The notes: generated from the sequence alone by a model not told the origin. 64,000 nucleotides of DNA from an uncultured Psychroserpens sp. (GCA_947488655.1 CANKZZ010000006.1:62001-126000), one strand, 5' to 3'; shown: positions 27,350 to 35,992, numbered from the stretch's first letter. Translations and numbers: made by a program.

Positions 27350-27425
27350 TCAGCCTGAACTCGTTTCAGGATCTCATAACATCTTTAAATGTGCTATTGT
27401 GAGCAAAGTGAAACAATCTGTTAAA
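27350..27425. repeat. Degenerate flavobacterial intergenic repeat
   Basis: The region holds the hairpin CCTGAA-CTCGT-TTCAGG (27354-27370) followed by ATCTCATAA, then TTGTGAGCAAAGTGAAACAA, close in plan to the GTCATTGCGAG...GAAGCAATCT type of short palindromic element. Such elements are familiar to me between genes of flavobacteria and are non-coding. They probably form RNA or DNA hairpins. Confidence 0.5.
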
Positions 27426-27472
27426 TCAGTCTATTTAATAAAGAATTAGTTTCAGGGTTTTATAATATTTTT

Positions 27473-27512
27473 AAAAGCATTCATTCTTAAATTTATAGAA
27501 TGAATGCTTTTT
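27473..27512 (+). terminator. Intrinsic terminator after the TPR/barrel operon
   Basis: GCATTCATTCT (27477-27487) pairs perfectly with AGAATGAATGC (27497-27507) over a 9-base loop, flanked by AAAA and a T-run. With 11 base pairs it is the longest perfect terminator-type stem I found here. Confidence 0.9.
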
Positions 27513-27544
27513 GTATTTTTACTTCTCTTAAATAAAACTAACCA

Positions 27545-29161
27545 ATGAAAAAATTATCTATCCTTATCGTATTATTAGCAATATTCTCTTGTTCCGAAGA
27601 AAAAAAACAAGTCGATTCTATAGTTTTTAACGCAAACATCTATACGGTTAATGATTCCTTCGGAAAAGCAGAAGCATTCGCTATAAAAGATGGTAAGTTC
27701 TTAGAGGTTGGTTCTTCCGAAGAAATCAAAACAAAATACTCATCAGATAATATCATCGATGCCAACGGAAAAACAATCGCACCAGGATTAATAGATGCGC
27801 ATTGTCATTTTTTAGGCTTAGGTTTTAACCAACAAGCAGTAGATTTGGTAGGTACTAAAAGTTTTGAAGATGTTGTAAAACGTGTATCTACGTTTCAAAA
27901 TAAAAATAAGGCTTCGTTTATTATAGGTCGTGGTTGGGATCAAAATGATTGGGAGGAAAAAGAATTTCCGAAGAAAACATTATTAGACAAACTATTTCCT
28001 AATACACCAATTGCATTAACGAGAGTAGATGGTCATGCTATTTTATGTAATCAAGCAGCATTAGACTTGGGTAATGTTACTGTAGATAGTAAAGTAGAAG
28101 GAGGCGAAGTAGTTGTAGAAAATGGAGAGCTTACAGGTGTTTTAGTTGATAATGCAGAGTTTTTAGTAATGGAGCATTGGCCTCAGCCAACTAGAAATGA
28201 AGCCATAAAAGCTTTACTTAATGCCCAAGATATTTGTTTTGATTTAGGGTTAACTACTGTTGATGATGCTGGTTTAGGACAACAAGAAATTGAGCTTATT
28301 GACAGCTTACAACAATCTGGCGATTTAAAAATGAGAGTGTATGCAATGGTCTCGTTTACACCAAAAAATGTTGACTATTATTTAAACAAAGGGATTATAA
28401 AAACCGATAGATTAAATGTACGCTCATTTAAATTTTACGCAGATGGTGCGTTAGGATCTAGAGGAGCAATGCTACGTGAGCCATACAGTGATAAGGCTAA
28501 TCATTTTGGATTGTTAGTAACCGATTTAAAAACATTTAACCAACAGGCGCAAAAAATCGCAAACTCTGAATACCAAATGAATACGCATGCTATTGGAGAT
28601 AGTGCTAATCATGCAGTTTTAAGAACTTATAATAAAGTATTAACTGGTAAAACAGATAGACGTTGGCGAGTAGAGCATGCGCAAGTGGTTTCTCCTGAAG
28701 ATTTTGATTTGTACAAAAACGTTATGCCATCTATCCAGCCAACGCATGCAACTAGTGATATGTATTGGGCAGAAGATAGGTTAGGAGCAGAGCGAGTAAA
28801 GGGAGCTTATGCATATAAGGAGTTGCTTAATGCCTACGGAAAAGTTGCGTTAGGGACAGATTTCCCTGTAGAACAAGTGAGTCCGTTTTTGACGTTTTAT
28901 GCAGCTGTAGCACGACAAGATTTAGAGCAGTATCCTGAAGGTGGCTTTCAAAAAGAAAACGGATTATCTCGTGAAGAAACCTTAAAAGGAATGACCATTT
29001 GGGCTGCCTATTCTAATTTCGAGGAAAACGAAAAGGGTAGTATTGAGTCTGGTAAATTTGCAGATTTTATCATTTTAGATCAAGATATTATGACGATTGA
29101 TCAAAATGAAATTCCTAACATTAAAGTGGAGCAAACATTCGTTGGAGGTGAGGCACAGTAG
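27545..29161 (+). CDS. Exported metal-dependent amidohydrolase lipoprotein (YtcJ-like)
   Basis: 538 residues. A lipoprotein signal (ILIVLLAIFSC, Cys about residue 16) anchors it in the envelope. The enzyme belongs to the amidohydrolase superfamily: APGLIDAHCHFLGLG carries the H-x-H metal motif, SFKFYADGALGSRGA the region of the bridging residue, THAIGDSAN a metal His, RVEHAQVVSP another His, and ALGTDFPVEQVSP the catalytic Asp. The YtcJ group includes deacylases and amidases of uncertain substrates. It is transcribed alone; a near-match promoter box TATTTTTA is at 27514-27521. Confidence 0.85.
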   Translation: MKKLSILIVLLAIFSCSEEKKQVDSIVFNANIYTVNDSFGKAEAFAIKDGKFLEVGSSEEIKTKYSSDNIIDANGKTIAPGLIDAHCHFLGLGFNQQAVDLVGTKSFEDVVKRVSTFQNKNKASFIIGRGWDQNDWEEKEFPKKTLLDKLFPNTPIALTRVDGHAILCNQAALDLGNVTVDSKVEGGEVVVENGELTGVLVDNAEFLVMEHWPQPTRNEAIKALLNAQDICFDLGLTTVDDAGLGQQEIELIDSLQQSGDLKMRVYAMVSFTPKNVDYYLNKGIIKTDRLNVRSFKFYADGALGSRGAMLREPYSDKANHFGLLVTDLKTFNQQAQKIANSEYQMNTHAIGDSANHAVLRTYNKVLTGKTDRRWRVEHAQVVSPEDFDLYKNVMPSIQPTHATSDMYWAEDRLGAERVKGAYAYKELLNAYGKVALGTDFPVEQVSPFLTFYAAVARQDLEQYPEGGFQKENGLSREETLKGMTIWAAYSNFEENEKGSIESGKFADFIILDQDIMTIDQNEIPNIKVEQTFVGGEAQ

Positions 29162-29184
29162 TTTTGATTTTTAAAATTTAATAG

Positions 29185-29339
29185 GTCATTCAGAGCGCAG
29201 CGAAGAATCTTTACTTAAATTGAGATAATACATATAAGATTCTTCAGTCGTTCCTCCTTCTGAATAACAACGTGAACTTCTATTTTAAATAGATAATTGT
29301 TAAAAAGCGATATGTCATTCAGAGCGCAGCGAAGAATCT
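29185..29339. repeat. Intergenic repeat: two direct copies plus an inverted arm
   Basis: GTCATTCAGAGCGCAGCGAA followed by GAATCT occurs identically at 29185-29210 and 29314-29339. Between them, 29237-29268 holds a diverged inverted arm (AGATTCTTCAGTCGTTCC, then TCTGAATAAC) that can pair with either copy. It lies between two convergent genes. The layout matches short palindromic repeats scattered in flavobacterial intergenic DNA; it has no coding potential. Alternative pairing could help end transcription from both sides. Confidence 0.75.
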
Positions 29340-29357
29340 ATCACAAAAAAAATGGTC

Positions 29358-30053
29358 TTAGCTAATTCGTACCAAAAAATCAAAATGCTCGCCATCCATG
29401 ATTTTTTCACATTGTAAACCAACAATATCACAAGATATTTGTAAACGCTCAAAATCTATATACAACCATTTCATTTTTTCTTCTTCCTCACCCTTATAAC
29501 TCAAAAAATAATCTAATTCACCGTAATAATTAGCGTTGGTGTCTATCCAAAGTCCGCCATCATCATCTTCGTACATATATTTAATATCTGACGAATCTAT
29601 TAAAATTTGTCCGCCAGGATTTAATAGCAATTTTAAATGATTAAGATATGTAGACACTTGTGCTACCTCTTGGAAAATTCCGGTTCCATTCATTAATAAA
29701 AGAATAGTATCAAAAGTATTGGTCTCTTCAAGGATATCTTTTTGCTCAACATGTGCAACACCTCTTTGCTTAGCAACTTTTACAGCACCTTCGCTAATAT
29801 CAATTGCTTTCACTTTAAAACCTTTTTCTTGTAAATAAAGACTATGACTTCCAGAGCCACATCCCACATCTAAAACGGTTCCTTTAGCTAATTGTAACGC
29901 CTTTTGTTCTAGTTTAGGCATTTCAGAAAAACTTCTAAACAAATAAGGTAATGGTAACTCATCCTCACCAGAGATATTAGTTGAGGTCATTAGGTCTTCG
30001 GTATAATTATTGTTGTAATAATCTTGTAAGGCTTTCCCGAAAAGGTCTTTCAT
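29358..30053 (-). CDS. Class I SAM-dependent methyltransferase
   Basis: 231 residues. Motif I is GTVLDVGCGSGSHSLYL (residues about 59-75), followed by KVKAIDISEGAVKVAKQRG (acidic loop) and TILLLMNGTGIFQEV (motif IV area). The N-terminal LFGKALQDYYNNNY segment is frequent in small-molecule methyltransferases of flavobacteria. The acceptor is unknown. It is divergent from the YkgJ-type gene with only 20 bases between the start codons, so the two promoters must overlap. Confidence 0.85.
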   Translation of the reverse strand: MKDLFGKALQDYYNNNYTEDLMTSTNISGEDELPLPYLFRSFSEMPKLEQKALQLAKGTVLDVGCGSGSHSLYLQEKGFKVKAIDISEGAVKVAKQRGVAHVEQKDILEETNTFDTILLLMNGTGIFQEVAQVSTYLNHLKLLLNPGGQILIDSSDIKYMYEDDDGGLWIDTNANYYGELDYFLSYKGEEEEKMKWLYIDFERLQISCDIVGLQCEKIMDGEHFDFLVRIS

Positions 30054-30061
30054 AAAAGTAG

Positions 30062-30069
30062 TATTTTTG
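30062..30069 (+). promoter_or_regulatory. -7 box placed for a leaderless transcript of the Cys-cluster gene
   Basis: TATTTTTG is followed by only 4 bases (TGTT) and then the ATG at 30074. With the usual distance from this box to the start point, transcription would begin at or next to the start codon. Confidence 0.5.
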
Positions 30070-30073
30070 TGTT

Positions 30074-30568
30074 ATGCAAGACTTCATAAATAATCTTCCA
30101 AAGCTCGCCAAAGATAAGCATAAGGAAAACAAAACCTTCTTTACAAAGCTTAAAAAAAAGCCACCAAAAAAGCTTGATTACATTATGCAGGAGTTGCATG
30201 AAGAAGAGTTTGAGCGTACAGATTGCTTAGATTGTGCCAATTGCTGTAAAACAACAGGACCTCTGTTTACGTCAAAAGATATTGAGCGTATAGCCAAATT
30301 TTTCAAAATGAAACAGCAACAGTTTATTGATACCTATTTAAGGTTAGATGAGGAGAATGATTACGTACTACAATCTGTTCCTTGTACTTTTTTAGGTGCA
30401 GATAACTATTGCTCTATCTATGAGGTTAGACCTAAAGCGTGTAGAGAGTTTCCTCATACAGATAGGAAGAAATTTCAGCAAATATCAAATCTAACCTTAA
30501 AAAATGTTGCTATATGTCCAGCTGCATTTAATATAGTAGAGAACATGAAAAAAAATATTAATCTTTAA
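30074..30568 (+). CDS. YkgJ-family cysteine-cluster protein
   Basis: 164 residues. DCLDCANCCKTTGP (residues about 53-66) is the C-x2-C-x2-CC cluster of the YkgJ/UPF0153 family. Later Cys residues in SVPCTFLGADNYCSIYEVRP and KACREFPH complete a probable metal site (zinc or Fe-S). The biochemical role of the family is not well established. The N-terminus is strongly basic (KLAKDKHKENKTFFTKLKKK). It is first in a four-gene operon; the next start is 6 bases after its stop. Confidence 0.85.
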   Translation: MQDFINNLPKLAKDKHKENKTFFTKLKKKPPKKLDYIMQELHEEEFERTDCLDCANCCKTTGPLFTSKDIERIAKFFKMKQQQFIDTYLRLDEENDYVLQSVPCTFLGADNYCSIYEVRPKACREFPHTDRKKFQQISNLTLKNVAICPAAFNIVENMKKNINL

Positions 30569-30574
30569 GATGTT

Positions 30575-31477
30575 ATGAAAAAAATTATTCTAGTATTAAT
30601 ATTATTAACATCCATAACTGGTTTTTCTCAAATTAGAGAATGGAATACATCTTTAGAAGCAGCCAAGCGATTGGCAACTATTCAAAATAAAATGATATTG
30701 ATGATGTGGGAAGAATCTACCCTTACACCAATGCCAATAACAATAAATACAGATAATGGTAAACAGGTTTTTATTGAAGACCTATTTACTAACGAGTATG
30801 TTACTACGTTAATTTGGGATTATTTTATACCTTTAAAGGTGAGCGAATCTAATTACCCAGAATTATACAAAGAAATTAAAGACTCAAGAAGTACTGCCTA
30901 CATTAATAAGTTTAATGATGACTCAATTAAAATTATGGATGTTAACGGTAATATCTTAAATACTAACACTAGCTACAGTGACAATTTCTTAAATATCACC
31001 GATTTTATTTTAAAATACGCTCTAAATACTGCTCTTATAAAAGGAGAATATTTAGCGTATAGGGAAGAAGAAAATTTTTATTCGGCTTATTGGTTAGGAG
31101 CAGGTTATGTAGATATGACCTCTTTTGTTTTGCCAAAAGTTAGAACAGAAATGATAAAACTTTCTAATATTTATTTTGAAGAGGCGCTAACCTTTTTAGA
31201 CCAAAATACAACCGAAGATGCACAATTATATATGCAAAAAATTGAGTTTCAAAAAATTAAACAAGAATTAGTGCTTAACAATGCTAAGAAGGCTTTAAGA
31301 CAATTAAAACGGTTAGACCCAGAAACCGTTCATATAAGTAGTGAGTCAGAAATTGCATTTTTATATTTTACAGCTCACCTTTTATTAAGAGATGAAAAAA
31401 GTGCTAGTGAGTGGAGAAGTAAACTTTCTTTAGTAAATTTGAAAAAAGCAAGTCAAATAATAACTGCAAATCAATAA
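30575..31477 (+). CDS. Exported thioredoxin-fold-like protein lacking the CxxC pair
   Basis: 300 residues. A signal peptide (IILVLILLTSITGFSQ) exports it. The segment IREWNTSLEAAKRLATIQNK, then MILMMWEES resembles the start of thioredoxin-like domains (DUF255/thioredoxin_7), where helix 1 is followed by the strand leading to the active site. Here WEESTLTPM replaces W-C-x-x-C, so redox activity is unlikely. The C-terminal half is helical (LSNIYFEEALTFLDQ; AKKALRQLKRLDPE) and may be TPR-like. The specific role is unknown. It lies between the YkgJ-type gene and the hydroxylase with gaps of 5-6 bases. Confidence 0.65.
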   Translation: MKKIILVLILLTSITGFSQIREWNTSLEAAKRLATIQNKMILMMWEESTLTPMPITINTDNGKQVFIEDLFTNEYVTTLIWDYFIPLKVSESNYPELYKEIKDSRSTAYINKFNDDSIKIMDVNGNILNTNTSYSDNFLNITDFILKYALNTALIKGEYLAYREEENFYSAYWLGAGYVDMTSFVLPKVRTEMIKLSNIYFEEALTFLDQNTTEDAQLYMQKIEFQKIKQELVLNNAKKALRQLKRLDPETVHISSESEIAFLYFTAHLLLRDEKSASEWRSKLSLVNLKKASQIITANQ

Positions 31478-31482
31478 ATGTA

Positions 31483-32325
31483 ATGGAAGCAATTTTTAAC
31501 TACTTTGAAACCATCCCGTCATTGCATAGAAGTTTAATTCTAGTTGGCGGACTTACATTATTTTGGTTACTAGAAGGTACATTGCCATTGTTTAATTTTA
31601 CATATAAAAAATGGTCACATGCATTACCTAACTTATTTTTTACTTTTACTACAATTATTGTAAATTTTGGTTTGGCGTTTCTATTACTTGCAACCGCAAA
31701 TTGGGTAGAGCAAAATAATTTCGGGATAATTAACTGGATACCCAACTTACCACTTTGGGCTTACATTTTATTAGGTGTTTTACTTTTAGACTTTTTTGGC
31801 GCTTATTTAGCACATTATGTAGAGCACAAAGTAAAACCTTTGTGGATGGTACATTTGGTGCATCATACAGATCATAATGTAGATACAACAACAGCAAATA
31901 GACATCATCCTTTAGAAAGTTTAATACGATTTACTTTTACTCTATTTGGTGTTTTTATTGTTGGCGCTCCAATTGCATTAGTTTTTTTATACCAATCATT
32001 ATCACTAATAGCAACCCAGTTTACACATGCAAATATTAAGCTGCCAAAAAAGTTAGATACAATTATAAGTTATGTATTAGTATCTCCAGATATGCACAAA
32101 GTACACCATCATTACATGCTACCTTATACAGATTCTAACTACGGTAATATTTTCTCTATTTATGATCGTCTCTTTGGCACATTTATGACCTTAGACAGAG
32201 AATCAATAATTTATGGTGTAGATACATTTCCAGATGAAGTTGCAAATGGTAAAATAGGAGAACTGCTTAAACAACCATTTCATAAATATAGACATCCAAC
32301 AAGCAGTAAACCGGTAGAACGATGA
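31483..32325 (+). CDS. Sterol desaturase/fatty-acid hydroxylase superfamily membrane protein
   Basis: 280 residues with about four membrane helices in the first 170 residues. The di-iron His boxes of this superfamily are visible: HYVEHK, HLVHHTDHNVD, NRHHPLES and MHKVHHHYM. These enzymes hydroxylate or desaturate lipids using di-iron and oxygen at the membrane face. The exact lipid cannot be told. It is third in the operon, and its last codons overlap the GDPD gene (ATGA). Pairing with a glycerophosphodiesterase suggests lipid remodelling, which is inference. Confidence 0.87.
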   Translation: MEAIFNYFETIPSLHRSLILVGGLTLFWLLEGTLPLFNFTYKKWSHALPNLFFTFTTIIVNFGLAFLLLATANWVEQNNFGIINWIPNLPLWAYILLGVLLLDFFGAYLAHYVEHKVKPLWMVHLVHHTDHNVDTTTANRHHPLESLIRFTFTLFGVFIVGAPIALVFLYQSLSLIATQFTHANIKLPKKLDTIISYVLVSPDMHKVHHHYMLPYTDSNYGNIFSIYDRLFGTFMTLDRESIIYGVDTFPDEVANGKIGELLKQPFHKYRHPTSSKPVER

Positions 32326-33194
32326 GATATTTTTATGTAATAATGCTATGCGTTTTATGTAGTTGTAATGAGGACAAGTCATTAGATGTACAAGGTCATA
32401 GAGGGTTTAGAGGGTTGTATCCAGAAAATTCTCTACCAGCATTTAAAGCAGCACTAGATCTTAAGGTAACAACCTTAGAGCTAGATGTTGTTATTTCTAA
32501 AGACCGTAAAGTCGTTGTGTCGCACGAGCCCTTTATGAATCATGAAATTGCTTTAGATGTCTTCGGAAATGAGATAACTCCAAAATTGGAGAAAGCATAC
32601 AATTTATTCGCCATGCCATATGATAGTATTAAATTATATGATTGCGGAAGCAAGAAACATCCACGTTTCCCATTTCAGAAAAATGAGAGCGTTTATAAGC
32701 CATTATTATCACAAGTTATTGATTTAGCCGAAGATGCATCGCAAAATGCTATTTTTTATAATATAGAAATTAAGAGTAAAGATACTTACGATACAATTTA
32801 CACGCCTCAATTAAAAGAATATGTGAGTTTAGTGTTAGACGTCATAAAATCTAAAAATGTAAGTGACAGAGCGATTATTCAATCTTTTGATTTGAGAGCT
32901 TTAGAGGAAGTTAAAATTCAAAATCCTGACGTAATCACTGCGCTTCTAGTAGATGAGAATGAATCAATAGACTCAAAACTCGCTCAATTGTCTTATTCGC
33001 CACAAATTATAAGTCCTTATTTTAAACTTTTAAACCAAAATAACGTTTTAAAATATCAAAACGACTCTTATAAAGTTATACCATGGACAGTAAATCAAAT
33101 TGGAGATATTAACCTCATGTTAGACTTTAAGGTTGATGGTATTATTTCAGATTTTCCAGATAGAGTTCTTCAAGTTAAAAATCTTAAAAAATAA
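32322..33194 (+). CDS. Glycerophosphodiester phosphodiesterase, lipoprotein
   Basis: 290 residues. A lipoprotein signal (VIMLCVLCSC, Cys about 15) is followed by a GDPD TIM barrel: VQGHRGFRGLYPENSLPAF (the HRG and ENS motifs), TLELDVVISKDRKVVVSHE (E-x-D and the second catalytic His), YNIEIKS, and WTVNQIGDINLML near the end. The enzyme should hydrolyse glycerophosphodiesters to glycerol-3-phosphate plus an alcohol in the envelope. It is the last gene of the four-gene operon. A hairpin with a weak T-run follows. Confidence 0.9.
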   Translation: MRYFYVIMLCVLCSCNEDKSLDVQGHRGFRGLYPENSLPAFKAALDLKVTTLELDVVISKDRKVVVSHEPFMNHEIALDVFGNEITPKLEKAYNLFAMPYDSIKLYDCGSKKHPRFPFQKNESVYKPLLSQVIDLAEDASQNAIFYNIEIKSKDTYDTIYTPQLKEYVSLVLDVIKSKNVSDRAIIQSFDLRALEEVKIQNPDVITALLVDENESIDSKLAQLSYSPQIISPYFKLLNQNNVLKYQNDSYKVIPWTVNQIGDINLMLDFKVDGIISDFPDRVLQVKNLKK

Positions 33195-33231
33195 TTTTTT
33201 ATCGTTTAAGTGTTCGTTTTTAGCGACTTAT

Positions 33232-33264
33232 GTAATTTATTTTTCGATTGAAAAATCGAATTAC
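33232..33264 (+). other. Hairpin downstream of the GDPD operon
   Basis: TTCGATT (33243-33249) and AATCGAA (33254-33260) pair over a GAAA loop, with an outer GTAATT/AATTAC arm. No T-run follows directly (a T-run begins some 18 bases later), so it may be a weak terminator or an RNA-stabilising stem. Confidence 0.4.
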
Positions 33265-33481
33265 GTGTTGTTAATCTATTTTTTTTGTAAGTAATTTCCG
33301 TTCATCGTTTCTTTTCATTAATACATCTAAGATATTAATTAGGCACAATATTTGCCTTTAAATTTGTGGTGTACTATAGTTGATTTTCCGCTAAAAACTA
33401 AAAGTCAATTTTGGTACAAAACATAAATTAATCCATTCCCTCAAAACAAGAGGTTGGAAGTATTTTTAGTTTAATCTTTAA

Positions 33482-34144
33482 ATGACCCCAATCATGAACA
33501 AGTTAACTATCCTTGGCGTGCCAATAACTCGCCTATGCGTTATAGTGATTTTTCTACTTATGAGTAATAGCAAAGCTTTTGCTCAAGAAGAAACGTACAC
33601 TACCATTAGAAAAAACATTAATCCGCTGGCTTTTGAGCTCAATCATAATCTATCAGATTCTCAAGATTCTTTACTTTTAGAAAATAAGTTTCTATTTAAG
33701 AAAGTACGTTTTTTAAATAAAACCACAGAAAAAGTCTTTGACTTTAAACCTGCAGTTAGAAAAGCTAAAATTTCTCTAAAAGAATTGCCTTTAGGCAAAT
33801 ACACTGTGATGTTTTATCAAGCAGATAAAATAATTGTTTTTCAAGTAGATAGATTGTTACCGTTTGATAATCAGCCTAGTTTAGAAACCGATGTTGCTGT
33901 TGCAGATTTTGATGATGTGACATTAGATGATGATGTTGCAAGTATCTCTACAGATGTTGATGTTGACTTAGATAGCGCAACGACCAGTATTGCTAATGTA
34001 AACTCAGATAAAGAATATGAAGCTTTTGAAGAAAAGGTTAGCATAACCTACAATCTCTCAGAGAAAGACCGCACAAAAGTGCAAACCAGAGCAGAGTATA
34101 GGAGCACACATTTGAGACCAAATGGTAAACCTTACAACGATTAA
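33482..34144 (+). CDS. Secreted protein of unknown function, paralogue of the next gene
   Basis: 220 residues; the second Met (33494) may be the real start. A signal peptide (LCVIVIFLLMSNSKAFAQ) exports it. Residues about 40-130 form a small beta-rich domain: RKNINPLAFELNHNL, ENKFLFKKVRFLNKTTE, then ISLKELPLGKYTVMFYQADK. The domain aligns by eye with the whole mature part of the protein at 34299. The remaining 90 residues are Asp/Ser/Thr-rich and probably disordered (VAVADFDDVTLDDDVASIST), with a basic end. The domain recalls the folded part of sorting-type or cohesin-like modules but lacks a clear motif. No family recognised. Confidence 0.6.
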   Translation: MTPIMNKLTILGVPITRLCVIVIFLLMSNSKAFAQEETYTTIRKNINPLAFELNHNLSDSQDSLLLENKFLFKKVRFLNKTTEKVFDFKPAVRKAKISLKELPLGKYTVMFYQADKIIVFQVDRLLPFDNQPSLETDVAVADFDDVTLDDDVASISTDVDVDLDSATTSIANVNSDKEYEAFEEKVSITYNLSEKDRTKVQTRAEYRSTHLRPNGKPYND

Positions 34145-34298
34145 TTTTTATTCAAATTACTAAGATTTAGCTTTACTTCGGTTTTATTAACCGTTCATAG
34201 ATTATTTTGCTCAATAACCAATAAAGACTTTAGTTTTAAGGTTAGGGATTATAAAAAAAGCTATTAGTTCATTTGTTGACGTTATTAAACGTTTATAC

Positions 34299-34691
34299 AT
34301 GAAACCATTATTTTTTGTAATCTTTTTTTGTTTAATTACTTCATTAAACTCTACTACGCACGCGCAAAACGATTTTGCCAAACTTGAGAGAAATGTCAAT
34401 GTTAGAGCCAAAGGTTTGCTGCAAAAACTTAATATAACCAAAGACACTTTAATACTACAAAGTAAATCACTTATACAAAAGGTATACTCGGTTAATTATC
34501 AAAATGTGAGAGAAGTAGATGTTAATGTAGGCGCAAACGCAATTAAAATCCCCTTAACTAAATTATCAAAAGGAAAACATGTGTTTGTTGCTGTACAACA
34601 ATCATTACGTATAGTCTTTGTAGTTAGGCTCTTTGAAGAAGACGATATTTTATTGGCAATGAATGATCAAGCCTTAGTGCCTAAAAATTAA
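34299..34691 (+). CDS. Small secreted protein, paralogue of the preceding gene
   Basis: 130 residues. A signal peptide (FFVIFFCLITSLNSTTHAQ) is followed by one domain: LERNVNVRAKGLLQKLNI, LQSKSLIQKVYSVNYQNV, IKIPLTKLSKGKHVFVAVQ and RIVFVVRLFEEDD. The order of blocks and their spacing match residues 40-130 of the protein at 33482, but without the acidic tail. A box one base from consensus (TTCATTTG, 34268-34275) may drive it. The function is unknown; the pair probably arose by tandem duplication. Confidence 0.6.
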   Translation: MKPLFFVIFFCLITSLNSTTHAQNDFAKLERNVNVRAKGLLQKLNITKDTLILQSKSLIQKVYSVNYQNVREVDVNVGANAIKIPLTKLSKGKHVFVAVQQSLRIVFVVRLFEEDDILLAMNDQALVPKN

Positions 34692-34699
34692 TACAGTAA

Positions 34700-35983
34700 T
34701 TATTTATAAATAAGGTATTTATCTCTCTTATGCTTAAATTGTAGTAATCCATCTGCCCAGGTTTCTCTAATTTCTTTTTCAGAAACACCAGCCTCTATTT
34801 GCATTCTTAATGCTTTGGTGCCAGCAAGCTTGGTAAAGAAATCATTAAAAAACACTTTTTTATCAATTGAGTTTTGATATGCTTTTATCAAGTAACTTAA
34901 ATCAATTTGTTTTAGATTTTCTCGCTTAGTTAAATCCTCACCATAACACAAAACGCCATCATGTTTAGGGTATTTAGCACCTTCATTTGGCATAGGTATA
35001 TATTTAAAACTGTATACAGTTTTATCTAAATATGGACTTCCATAAATCTGAAACTGCTTAGACGTGCCACGACCTGCATTTACATTTGTGCCTTCAAAAA
35101 AGCAAAGACTTGGATATAGATTGATTGATTTGTCGTTAGGTAAGTTTGGTGAAGGTTTTATGGGTAAATTATAAGGCTTATCATGCGTGTAATTTTGCAT
35201 TTCAATAACCGTAAGAGCACAAGTTGTTTTGCCTTCTAACCAATTTTCACCATTTATCATTTTAGCGTATTCTCCAATTGTCATACCGTGAACAATAGGT
35301 ATGGGATGCATACCTACAAAACTTTTATGTGCTGGTTCTAAAATTGGGCCATCAACATAATTTCCATTTGGATTAGGTCTGTCTAAAATAATTACAGGAA
35401 TTTTAGCTTCAGCACAAGCTTCCATGACATAATGCAAGCTAGAAATATAGGTGTAAAAACGAGCACCAACATCTTGTATGTCAAAAATAACAACATCTAA
35501 ATTTGCCAATTGCTCGGGAGATGGCTTTTTGTTATTTCCGTAGAGAGAAACAATAGGTATATTCGTTTTGGTATCAATACCATCTTTAACTAATTCTCCA
35601 GCATCTGCTTTGCCTCTAAAACCATGTTCTGGAGCAAATACTTTTTTTATGTTGACATCTCGTTGTAATAGGCTATCTACGATATGGCTATAATTAGATG
35701 TACTTAAAGATTTTGAAGAGCTTATTCCTTTAAAAATAACACTAGTTTGATTAGCAACTATTCCTACACGTTTGTCTTTGAGTAGAGGTAAATAAACGTC
35801 TGTTAGATTTGCAGCAACTATAATATCATCGTTAAAATTTGAGTTATTATCATCAATTACTTGTTTAACGGTATCATTATTTTGTGCAGAATCATTCTTA
35901 GATTTTGATCCACATGAAATCAACACTAAAACTAATCCTATAATTATCGGGAAAACCCTATTTTTGACCTTAGATAAACGCAT
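34700..35983 (-). CDS. NamZ-like (DUF1343) exo-acting muramidase-family lipoprotein
   Basis: 427 residues. The lipoprotein signal ends at LVLISC (Cys about 24), then a Ser/Asn/Asp-rich linker. The folded part has RVGIVANQTSVIFKG, KKVFAPEHGFRGKADAGE, VIFDIQDVGARFYTYISSLH and DRPNPNGNYVDGPIL, all signatures of DUF1343. NamZ of Bacillus, in this family, releases N-acetylmuramic acid from peptidoglycan ends. A role in peptidoglycan turnover is therefore likely, in the periplasm and attached to a membrane. It is divergent from the permease at 35993 with 9 bases between the start codons. Confidence 0.87.
   Translation of the reverse strand: MRLSKVKNRVFPIIIGLVLVLISCGSKSKNDSAQNNDTVKQVIDDNNSNFNDDIIVAANLTDVYLPLLKDKRVGIVANQTSVIFKGISSSKSLSTSNYSHIVDSLLQRDVNIKKVFAPEHGFRGKADAGELVKDGIDTKTNIPIVSLYGNNKKPSPEQLANLDVVIFDIQDVGARFYTYISSLHYVMEACAEAKIPVIILDRPNPNGNYVDGPILEPAHKSFVGMHPIPIVHGMTIGEYAKMINGENWLEGKTTCALTVIEMQNYTHDKPYNLPIKPSPNLPNDKSINLYPSLCFFEGTNVNAGRGTSKQFQIYGSPYLDKTVYSFKYIPMPNEGAKYPKHDGVLCYGEDLTKRENLKQIDLSYLIKAYQNSIDKKVFFNDFFTKLAGTKALRMQIEAGVSEKEIRETWADGLLQFKHKRDKYLIYK
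35959..35966 (+). promoter_or_regulatory. -7 promoter box for the LolC/E-type permease, inside the neighbouring gene
   Basis: TATTTTTG lies within the first codons of the divergent lipoprotein gene and 26 bases before the TTG start at 35993. Transcription of the permease would begin near 35971, opposite the signal peptide of its neighbour. Confidence 0.5.
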
Positions 35984-35992
35984 ATAATAATT

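Noticed and set aside
29185-29339. Possible CRISPR-like direct repeats
   Set aside because: Only two copies with an inverted arm between them, no regular spacers and no cas genes. It fits an interspersed palindromic repeat.
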